This document shows positions 8,179 through 15,538 of a stretch of DNA of 34,613 bases, one piece after another. A program made the position numbers and the translations under genes. The number at the start of each line of letters is the position of its first letter. Within the stretch, counting starts at the first letter, position 1. Source of the stretch: Marinifilaceae bacterium (lineage in GTDB: Bacteria; Bacteroidota; Bacteroidia; Bacteroidales; Marinifilaceae); NCBI GenBank assembly GCA_017936285.1, contig JAGBFU010000017.1, positions 1 to 34,613 of the forward strand, read 5' to 3'. A model generated the notes under the pieces. It was given only the letters and a program-made list of their open reading frames with translations, had not been told where the DNA came from and did no database searches.

Positions 8179-10076
8179 AATAAGGCATCTATATTTTGCT
8201 GATTCAATAACTGCTTGCCCTCGGCACTATAGAGATACTCAATTCTTGCAGCATAAGCCTTCTCAATCTTACCTCTAACCATCTTCATTGTACTGTTAAT
8301 CATCTGATTCTGCTCAGTGAACGGCTCAGCAAGAACTGCAAAGCAACTTGGCAACCATCTCTCAGGGAACATTCCCTCCATATCGCCTCCCTTCTTGAAG
8401 CGAGCTACCTGATTCTCAATAATCTTCAATGCAGCCTTAGCACCCTCTTCACTATCAAGAGTGAGTCCTTGCTCTGCAACACTCTTCTTCAACTGCTCTT
8501 TATTCGGCACAATCAACGCTGTTGTATATGCCGACTGATTGTTGTACAACATAATCTGATCGATATATGGAGAGTGCTCAACCATTGCCTCCTCAATACC
8601 CTCGGGACTATACTTCTCACCATCGCTTGATATCAAAAGACTCTTGAAACGACCTTTAACATACAAAAGTCCCTCTTTACTCATATATCCCAGATCACCG
8701 GTGTAAAGATAACCATCACGCACAGTCTCGGCTGTAGCCTCGGGATTCTTCCAGTAACCGGCCATCACATTCTCGCCCTTTACTACAATCTCACCCATCT
8801 CACCAACCGGCAACTCCTTTCCATCAGGATCGCATATCTTAAGCTCCAGAGGTTTTACCAATTTACCACTTGAACCGAAACGATATCTCTCAGGACCATT
8901 AGATGACAACACCGGAGTCGCCTCGGACAAGCCATACCCCTGGAACATAGGCATTCCTATACCGATGTAGAACTTTTGCAAATCCTTATCAAGCAGAGCT
9001 CCACCACCAATAAAGAAACGTAACTCTCCTCCGAAATTCTCACGCACCTTAGAGAAAATAAGCTTATCGAAAAGCATTACCAATGGCTTCAACAAAGCAC
9101 GGAATCCTTTTGAATCCAAATTACTATCACCAAAATAGACCTGACGTACCTTCATACCCATATTGAAGAGTTTGACAGTCGTTTTACCCTTCGCCTTAAT
9201 AGCTTGCTCAATATTCTTCTTGAAGGTCTTTGCCAAAGCAGGAACACTCAATATAAAGTGAGGTTTAACCTCGCGAATATTCAATGGAATATTCTTCAAA
9301 CTCTCAAGCGGAGTACGTCCAACCTGAACAGTTGCAGCAGTAGCTCCACGAGACATCATAATATAGAAACCTACAACGTGCGCAAAACAGTGGTCAAGAG
9401 GAAGAATAATCAATGTTCTCCATGTCTCGTCAATATCAACTAAAGTCAATGCCTGCTCAACGTTTGAAGTATAGTTTCGGTGGGTAAGAATAACACCCTT
9501 AGGATCGGCAGTGGTTCCACTGGTATAGGTAATTGTTGCATAGTCATCATTCTTGATTGACTTACCTACAGCCAGGAACTCCTCCATTGAATGGCTCTTC
9601 ATGAACTCATCACCCATCTCATTTACCTTAGTCAACGAAATTTCGCGCTCCTCATAACTATCAATCTCATCAAAGACAATAATCTGCTTGACCTCTGTAA
9701 GTTTATCCTTAATCAATCTAACCTTTTTCAACTGGGTCTTTGATACCATGATATACTTTACATCACCATGGATCAGTCTGAACAACAAGTCGTTACTCTC
9801 TTCAAGTTTTACAGAGAGGGGGACATTAATTGCTCCTGCATAAAACATTGACAACTCTCCGATTACCCACATATTTCTACCCTCGCTCAAAAGAGCCATT
9901 GTATCGCCCTTCTTAACACCAAGAGCCTGCAAACCGGCACCTAAACGGTAAACCTTCTGCTTTACCTGAGCATATGTGGTAGGCTCAAATTTCTTACTCA
10001 CCTTTTCCAACAGAAAGGTATTATTTGGATACTTTCTTACCGAATCCTCAAACAGATCTACAATTGTCTTACTCAT
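8175..10076 (-). CDS. AMP-forming long-chain acyl-CoA ligase
   Basis: Activates a fatty acid with ATP to an acyl-adenylate and then acyl-CoA. 633 residues, ANL superfamily. Visible: P-loop-like motif YTSGTTADPKGV (184-195), the GYGLSEATPVL motif, YLYTGDLGY and KGRFKSLLISSDGEKYSPEGIEE of the hinge and C-terminal lid, and a lysine-bearing tail (MKMVRGKIEKAY). The layout is that of FadD/long-chain synthetases rather than acetyl-CoA synthetases, but chain length cannot be read off. It overlaps tex by 4 bp. The 155-bp gap upstream contains the carB terminator; no convincing -7 box was found there, so readthrough from carB or a weak promoter is possible. Confidence 0.9.
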   Translation of the reverse strand: MSKTIVDLFEDSVRKYPNNTFLLEKVSKKFEPTTYAQVKQKVYRLGAGLQALGVKKGDTMALLSEGRNMWVIGELSMFYAGAINVPLSVKLEESNDLLFRLIHGDVKYIMVSKTQLKKVRLIKDKLTEVKQIIVFDEIDSYEEREISLTKVNEMGDEFMKSHSMEEFLAVGKSIKNDDYATITYTSGTTADPKGVILTHRNYTSNVEQALTLVDIDETWRTLIILPLDHCFAHVVGFYIMMSRGATAATVQVGRTPLESLKNIPLNIREVKPHFILSVPALAKTFKKNIEQAIKAKGKTTVKLFNMGMKVRQVYFGDSNLDSKGFRALLKPLVMLFDKLIFSKVRENFGGELRFFIGGGALLDKDLQKFYIGIGMPMFQGYGLSEATPVLSSNGPERYRFGSSGKLVKPLELKICDPDGKELPVGEMGEIVVKGENVMAGYWKNPEATAETVRDGYLYTGDLGYMSKEGLLYVKGRFKSLLISSDGEKYSPEGIEEAMVEHSPYIDQIMLYNNQSAYTTALIVPNKEQLKKSVAEQGLTLDSEEGAKAALKIIENQVARFKKGGDMEGMFPERWLPSCFAVLAEPFTEQNQMINSTMKMVRGKIEKAYAARIEYLYSAEGKQLLNQQNIDALL

Positions 10077-10171
10077 CTTAATTAACTTTTGAACTGCAAT
10101 TTAGCAATAAATATGCTAACTTACAAATTATGAACCTCTTTACACCAATTATATTGAAAAAATACATAAAA

Positions 10172-10201
10172 AGAGGGTATCATTTTTGGTTGATACCCTC
10201 T
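10172..10201 (-). terminator. Rho-independent terminator after carB
   Basis: Perfect 11-bp stem AGAGGGTATCA / TGATACCCTCT with an 8-base loop. On the minus strand it is followed by TTTTT, so it ends carB transcription 30 bp after the stop. Confidence 0.88.
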
Positions 10202-10231
10202 ATTATGTATTACGTACGGAATATTTATACC

Positions 10232-13200
10232 TTACTTATACTCCTGCCAACTCTTGATTTGAATATCATTCTCCTTCATTGCGCAGAACGCCTGGATAAA
10301 TGCCTTCACAAGGCGAGCATTTGTCATCAATGGAATATTGTGATCAATAGCACCGCGACGGATCTTATAACCATTTGTCAACTCGCGTTTTGTATGGTTC
10401 TTTGGAATATTTACAATGAAATCAAACTTATGATCTGAAATCATCTGCATAACATTCAGCTCTGCACCCTCATTCTCGTCCGGCCAGTGAACTGCTACTG
10501 CATTAACTCCATTCTCATTCAAGAACTTGGCGGTTCCTGCAGTTGCATAAATATCGTATCCATTTGCCTGAAGCATACGGCTTGGTTCCAACAAATCTAC
10601 TTTTGATTTAGCATCTCCAGAAGATAGCATTACACTCTTTGCTGGAATTGTATAACCTGTTGCTATAAGAGCATTCAACAACGCCTCATTGAAATCATCA
10701 CCCAAACAACCAACCTCACCGGTCGATGCCATATCAACTCCCAAAACAGGGTCAGCATTCTGCAAACGAGCGAATGAGAACTGAGAAGCCTTAACTCCAA
10801 TTCTATCAATATCGAAAGCACTCTTATCCGGCATCTCATATGGAGCATCAAGCATAATCTTGGTTGCAGTCTCAATAAAGTTACGCTTCAACACCTTAGA
10901 TACAAATGGGAAACTTCGAGAAGCACGCAAGTTACACTCAATAACCTTAATCTGATTATCCTTGGCAAGGAACTGAATATTGAATGGTCCTGATATATTC
11001 AACTCCTTAGCAATCTGGCGGCTTATCTTCTTGATTGAACGTGCGGTTGAGAAGTAGATTTGCTGAGCTGGGAATACCAATGTAGCATCACCAGAGTGAA
11101 CTCCGGCATACTCTACGTGCTCTGAAATAGCATACTCTACAACCTCGCCATTCTTGGCAACAGCATCGAACTCTATCTCCTTGGTCTCCATCATAAACTG
11201 AGATACAACAACAGGATAATCCTTTGATACCTCTGTTGCCATCTGCAGGAATCGTGTCAACTCCTCCTCGTTGTGACACACATTCATAGCAGCACCAGAA
11301 AGAACGTATGATGGGCGAACCAAAACAGGATAACCAACCTTCTTGATAAACTCCTTCATATCATCAAGACTTGTAAGCTCCTGCCATGCCGGCTGGTCAA
11401 TTCCAAGTTGATCAAGCATTGCCGAGAACTTGTTACGATTCTCTGCGCGGTCGATTGAAATTGGCGATGTTCCAAGAATCGGAACATCCTGACGATGCAA
11501 CTTCATTGCCAGGTTATTAGGAATCTGACCTCCAACAGAAACAATCACTCCCTTAGGTTGCTCAAGATCTATAACATCAAGAACTCGCTCAAATGACAAC
11601 TCATCGAAGTACAAACGATCACACATATCGTAATCGGTAGATACTGTCTCAGGGTTGTAGTTAATCATAATTGATTTATAACCCAGTTTGCGTGCAGTCT
11701 GAATAGCGTTAACAGAACACCAGTCAAACTCTACAGAAGATCCAATTCTATAGGCACCTGATCCCAAAACAACTACAGATTTCTCATTCTTGTAGTAGTT
11801 TACATCGTAACCCTCAACAGCATAAGTCATATACAGGTAATTTGTCAACTCAGGATGCTCAGACGCAACTGTATTGATGCGCTTTACAGCCGGTACAATT
11901 CCCAATCCCTTACGATAGTTACGAACCTCAAGATTCTGATTTTCCATATTGCCTTCGCTCTTAAATACAAAACGAGCAATCTGGAAATCCGAGAATCCAT
12001 AAACCTTTGCCAGACGCAATACATCCGCAGGAATCTCCTCCATTGTATTGTATCCTGACAAGGTATCCTTCATATCTACAATATTCTTAAGTTTTCCAAG
12101 GAACCATGGATCAATCTTGGTCAACTCAAAAATCTTATCAATGCTATATCCTGTCTCAAGGGCCTGCGCAATTGCAAATACACGCAAATCGGTTGGATTA
12201 GCCAACTCAGAATCCAAATCATCGAAGTGCACCTTGTGGTCATTACCCACAAATCCGTGCATTCCCTGACCAATCATACGAAGACCCTTCTGTATAACCT
12301 CCTCAAATGAGCGACCAATTGACATAATCTCGCCCACCGATTTCATGCTTGAACCAATCAAACGAGATACACCGGCAAACTTGGTCAAATCCCAGCGAGG
12401 AATCTTACAAATCAGGTAATCCAAAGATGGAGCTACATATGCAGAATTAGGAGTTCCCATCTCTCCAATCTCGTCAAGAGTATATCCCAATCCAATCTTA
12501 GCAGCAACAAAAGCCAATGGATAACCGGTAGCCTTAGAAGCCAACGCCGATGAACGGCTCAAACGAGCATTTACCTCAATAACACGGTAGTCATTTGTCT
12601 CTGCATTGAAAGCGTACTGGATATTACACTCTCCGACAATTCCTAAGTGACGGATACAACCTACAGACAACTCCTGAAGCATTTTTACCTGCTCCTCAGT
12701 CAATGAACAGGTTGGCGCTACAACTATAGACTCGCCAGTATGAATTCCAAGTGGATCAAAATTCTCCATGCTTGCCACAGTAAAACAGTGGTCGTTAGCA
12801 TCGCGAATAACCTCGAACTCTATCTCCTTCCATCCTTTCAAAGACTCCTCAACAAGAATCTGGGGTGCGAAGGTAAATGCACTCTCTGCAAGCTCAATAA
12901 ATTTCTCCTCGTTTGGACAGATACCACTACCCAAACCGCCAAGAGCGTATGCAGAACGAATCATTACAGGGAAACCAATCTTACGTGCAGCAGCCAAAGC
13001 ATCATCCATATTCTCAACAGCCTGGCTAACCGGAGTCTTCATATCAATCTCGTCGAGTTTCTTAACGAACAAATCGCGATCCTCTGTGTACATGATAACA
13101 TCAACTGATGTTCCCAACACTTCAACTCCGTACTCCTCGAAAACTCCTTTCTGATACAACTCGGCTCCACAGTTCAATGCTGTTTGACCTCCGAAGGCAA

Positions 13201-13456
13201 GCATGATTCCGTCCGGACGCTCTTTTTTGATAATCTCAGTTACAAAATATGGTGTTACAGGCAAAAAGTAAACTTGATCTGCAATACCCTCTGATGTCTG
13301 AATAGTTGCGATATTGGGATTTACCAACACTGAACGAATTCCCTCTTCTCTCAAAGCCTTTAATGCCTGAGAACCAGAATAATCAAACTCACCTGCCTGT
13401 CCGATTTTTAAGGCCCCCGAGCCTAAAACCAACACTTTTTTGAACTGTTTTTTCAT
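10232..13456 (-). CDS. carB: Carbamoyl-phosphate synthase large subunit
   Basis: 1074 residues, full length. Makes carbamoyl phosphate from bicarbonate, ammonia (delivered by CarA from glutamine) and two ATP, for pyrimidine and arginine synthesis. Two homologous ATP-grasp halves are visible. The first begins KVLVLGSGALKIGQAGEFDYSG and contains ALGGLGSG and EVNARLSRSSALASKATGYP. The second begins VVLGSGAYRIGSSVEFDW and contains LVRPSYVLSGAAM and ECNLRASRSFPFVSKV. The last ~135 residues form the MGS-like allosteric domain (TAGTAKFLNENG...). carA is not adjacent: the upstream neighbour is a divergent glutamine synthetase gene 430 bp away. Start ATG at 13456 (MKKQFKKVLVLG). Confidence 0.97.
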   Translation of the reverse strand: MKKQFKKVLVLGSGALKIGQAGEFDYSGSQALKALREEGIRSVLVNPNIATIQTSEGIADQVYFLPVTPYFVTEIIKKERPDGIMLAFGGQTALNCGAELYQKGVFEEYGVEVLGTSVDVIMYTEDRDLFVKKLDEIDMKTPVSQAVENMDDALAAARKIGFPVMIRSAYALGGLGSGICPNEEKFIELAESAFTFAPQILVEESLKGWKEIEFEVIRDANDHCFTVASMENFDPLGIHTGESIVVAPTCSLTEEQVKMLQELSVGCIRHLGIVGECNIQYAFNAETNDYRVIEVNARLSRSSALASKATGYPLAFVAAKIGLGYTLDEIGEMGTPNSAYVAPSLDYLICKIPRWDLTKFAGVSRLIGSSMKSVGEIMSIGRSFEEVIQKGLRMIGQGMHGFVGNDHKVHFDDLDSELANPTDLRVFAIAQALETGYSIDKIFELTKIDPWFLGKLKNIVDMKDTLSGYNTMEEIPADVLRLAKVYGFSDFQIARFVFKSEGNMENQNLEVRNYRKGLGIVPAVKRINTVASEHPELTNYLYMTYAVEGYDVNYYKNEKSVVVLGSGAYRIGSSVEFDWCSVNAIQTARKLGYKSIMINYNPETVSTDYDMCDRLYFDELSFERVLDVIDLEQPKGVIVSVGGQIPNNLAMKLHRQDVPILGTSPISIDRAENRNKFSAMLDQLGIDQPAWQELTSLDDMKEFIKKVGYPVLVRPSYVLSGAAMNVCHNEEELTRFLQMATEVSKDYPVVVSQFMMETKEIEFDAVAKNGEVVEYAISEHVEYAGVHSGDATLVFPAQQIYFSTARSIKKISRQIAKELNISGPFNIQFLAKDNQIKVIECNLRASRSFPFVSKVLKRNFIETATKIMLDAPYEMPDKSAFDIDRIGVKASQFSFARLQNADPVLGVDMASTGEVGCLGDDFNEALLNALIATGYTIPAKSVMLSSGDAKSKVDLLEPSRMLQANGYDIYATAGTAKFLNENGVNAVAVHWPDENEGAELNVMQMISDHKFDFIVNIPKNHTKRELTNGYKIRRGAIDHNIPLMTNARLVKAFIQAFCAMKENDIQIKSWQEYK

Positions 13457-13545
13457 CTTATATTACTTCTAAAATATATCAACTTAGGGCATACATTTCT
13501 GTATGTTCAAATTGGGTACAAATTTCACATTTTTTCTTGAAAATA

Positions 13546-13604
13546 CAAAAAAAATATGCACTAAATAGCAAAAAAAATATGCGTCAAACAGCAAAAAAAT
13601 AGCC
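13546..13604. repeat. Three A-tract tandem repeats, 23-bp period
   Basis: Units start at 13546, 13569 and 13592. The first two share CAAAAAAAATATGC and a trailing AAAyAG; the third is truncated (CAAAAAAATAG). Phased A-tracts about two helical turns apart would be expected to bend DNA upstream of the divergent genes. Confidence 0.65.
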
Positions 13605-13678
13605 CCAAAACTATTGCTCAATCCAAATAAAATTACCAACTTTGGACTTTAAAATCAATAACATTTTTTGAAAAAACA

Positions 13679-13860
13679 AGAAGCTGTTTAAACTTTATTT
13701 TGAGAAAGATTTTTGAGAATAGATTTTACTTCGTAGCGAAGGCAATATAGCATATTTCCAAGATAGGAAGTGAAATATAAACCAAAAAGATTCTCAAAGA
13801 AGCCGAAACAATTGTAAGCGGTGTGAGAAACACATAAACAATAAAACTTAAACAGATTCT
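13679..13860 (+). repeat. MITE-like element, copy 2 (182 bp)
   Basis: Same family and orientation as 5202-5343. The left end AGAAGCTGTTTAAACTTTATT (13679-13699) and the inverse of the right end (13840-13860) match at 18 of 21 bases. Shared core blocks lie at 13702-13740 and 13791-13809. A 50-bp segment (13741-13790) separates these blocks here and is absent from copy 1. TTTGAGAAT and ATTCTCAAA in the interior can pair, giving a nested hairpin. Ends 25 bp before the glutamine synthetase ATG. Confidence 0.8.
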
Positions 13861-13885
13861 AAATATTAAAAACTATCATAAAACT

Positions 13886-15388
13886 ATGACTAACGAACTA
13901 GAAATGAGCCCCAACCTACTAGTGGCTTATCTTGGCAAACCCTCTAGTGAGTTTACCAAAGCGGACATAATCCGCTACATCCGCGAGAACAACATTAAGA
14001 TGGTTAACTTTATGTACCCTGCTGCGGACGGGCGTTTGAAAACACTTAATTTCGTAATCAATAACTTAGCTTATCTTGATGCAATATTGACTTGCGGAGA
14101 GCGAGTTGACGGATCAAGTCTATTCCCTTTCATCGAGGCCGGCAGCAGTGACCTATATGTGATTCCACGCTTCAAAACGGCATTCGTTGATCCATTTGCT
14201 GAGATTCCTACTGTTGCAATGCTATGCTCATATTTCAACAAGGATGGAGAGCCACTTGAGAGCTCGCCCGAAAACACACTAAAAAAGGCTTGCACAGCAT
14301 TCAATAAAGTTACAGGAATGGAGTTCTATGCAATGGGAGAGCTGGAGTACTACGTAATAGCTCCAGACAGTGGTCTCTTCCCGGCAAGCGACCAGAAGGG
14401 ATATCACGAATCTGCACCATATGCCAAATTCAACGAGTTCCGCACACAGAGTATGGCCTATATTGCTCAAGCCGGAGGTCAGATAAAGTACGGACACTCC
14501 GAGGTTGGAAACTTTACAATTGACGGATTAGTATATGAGCAGAACGAAATCGAGTTCCTGCCAGTAGCAGCAGAAGATGCAGCAGACCAACTTATGATTG
14601 CCAAGTGGATTATACGAAATCTCGCCTATCAAATGGGATATGATGTAACATTTGCACCCAAAATCACAGCAGGCAAGGCTGGCTCAGGACTTCACATCCA
14701 CATGAAGATTGTAAAAGATGGTGATAACCAGATGCTTGAGAATGGTATATTGAGCCAAACCGCACGTAAAGCGATTGCCGGAATGATGGAGATGGCCCCA
14801 TCAATCACCGCATTTGGAAACACCAACCCAACTTCATATTTCCGATTGGTTCCCCATCAGGAGGCTCCGACCAACGTATGTTGGGGCGATCGTAACAGAT
14901 CGGTTCTTGTTCGTGTACCATTAGGATGGAGTGCAAAATCGGATATGTGCAAATTGGCAAATCCTCTTGAGACAGAAAGTAATTATGATACAAAACAGAA
15001 ACAGACAGTTGAGATGCGCTCACCTGATGGCTCTGCCGATATCTATCAGCTTTTAGCGGGATTGGCAGTCGCTTGCAGACATGGTTTTGAAATTGAAAAT
15101 GCTCTCAAAATTGCCGAGAATACTTATGTAAATGTAAATATTCACCACGCAGAAAATGCCGACAAGCTTAATTCTCTGGCACAGCTTCCTGATAACTGCG
15201 TAGCATCGGCTGCAGCTCTTGAGAAGCAACGTGCAATTTATGAGGAGCATAATGTATTTAGTCCTCTGATGATTGACGGTATAATCACAAAACTTCGCTC
15301 ATATAACGATGAAAACCTTAGAGCAGAGGTTCAAGATGATCAGGAGAAGATGCTTGCATTGGTAAATAAATACTTCCAATGCGGATAA
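13886..15388 (+). CDS. glnA: Glutamine synthetase, type I-like
   Basis: 500 residues. Expected reaction: glutamate + NH3 + ATP to glutamine. Visible GS motifs: MGELEYYV (ExE metal site), HSEVG...QNEIEF (the two further metal-binding glutamates, with about seven extra residues between them relative to classical HEVGxGQxEI), AGSGLHIHM (ATP/ammonia-site His), CWGDRNRSVLVRVP and VEMRSPDGSADIYQLLAG. It departs from the classical type I enzyme: the KPxxxNGSG loop reads PKITAGKAGSG, RxPDxxANPYL reads RSPDGSADIYQ, and no NLY adenylylation motif is seen. It is therefore a divergent GSI branch; a gamma-glutamyl ligase of another substrate is an alternative. The leader contains repeat-element copy 2. 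Confidence 0.85.
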   Translation: MTNELEMSPNLLVAYLGKPSSEFTKADIIRYIRENNIKMVNFMYPAADGRLKTLNFVINNLAYLDAILTCGERVDGSSLFPFIEAGSSDLYVIPRFKTAFVDPFAEIPTVAMLCSYFNKDGEPLESSPENTLKKACTAFNKVTGMEFYAMGELEYYVIAPDSGLFPASDQKGYHESAPYAKFNEFRTQSMAYIAQAGGQIKYGHSEVGNFTIDGLVYEQNEIEFLPVAAEDAADQLMIAKWIIRNLAYQMGYDVTFAPKITAGKAGSGLHIHMKIVKDGDNQMLENGILSQTARKAIAGMMEMAPSITAFGNTNPTSYFRLVPHQEAPTNVCWGDRNRSVLVRVPLGWSAKSDMCKLANPLETESNYDTKQKQTVEMRSPDGSADIYQLLAGLAVACRHGFEIENALKIAENTYVNVNIHHAENADKLNSLAQLPDNCVASAAALEKQRAIYEEHNVFSPLMIDGIITKLRSYNDENLRAEVQDDQEKMLALVNKYFQCG

Positions 15389-15494
15389 TACAACAAAGAA
15401 CATATATAATAAGGTATCACTTTAGTGGCAGAAAAGATATCTATTCAAATTTTGTAACATTTTTGTAATAATTCTGACACTGATACGAAATAAA

Positions 15495-15538
15495 GCGTCC
15501 ATAATTTTGCGTAGATTAAAATGTAAAATTATGGACGC
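15495..15538. promoter_or_regulatory. Perfect 14-bp inverted repeat over the PiT promoter and start codon
   Basis: GCGTCCATAATTTT (15495-15508) and AAAATTATGGACGC (15525-15538) are exact reverse complements separated by 16 bp. The left arm contains most of a -7 box (TAATTTTG, 15502-15509); the right arm contains the ATG at 15531-15533. It may be an operator, or an RNA hairpin hiding the start codon in transcripts that begin upstream. Confidence 0.75.
15502..15509 (+). promoter_or_regulatory. Candidate -7 box of the phosphate transporter gene
   Basis: TAATTTTG matches TAnnTTTG 21 bp before the ATG. No TTTG is present at the expected upstream spacing, so the promoter may need an activator. The box lies in one arm of the inverted repeat. 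Confidence 0.45.

Larger units (their letters stand above)
13457..13885. other. 429-bp divergent intergenic region between carB and glnA
   Basis: Holds, left to right: a short inverted repeat CATACA-tttc-TGTATG (13490-13505), three A-tract repeats of 23-bp period (13546-13604), an AT-rich stretch, and copy 2 of the MITE-like element (13679-13860). No ORF of note. No TAnnTTTG box was found for carB; near 13635 a CAACTTTG is one base off for the plus strand. Confidence 0.6.

Noticed and set aside
10130..10438. Plus-strand 102-residue ORF
   Set aside because: Runs through the carB terminator hairpin and antisense to the carB 3' end; no recognisable domain.
15495..15538. Invertible promoter flanked by inverted repeats
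   Set aside because: The spacer between the arms is only 16 bp, too short for the usual recombinase-inverted segments, and no invertase gene is in the window.
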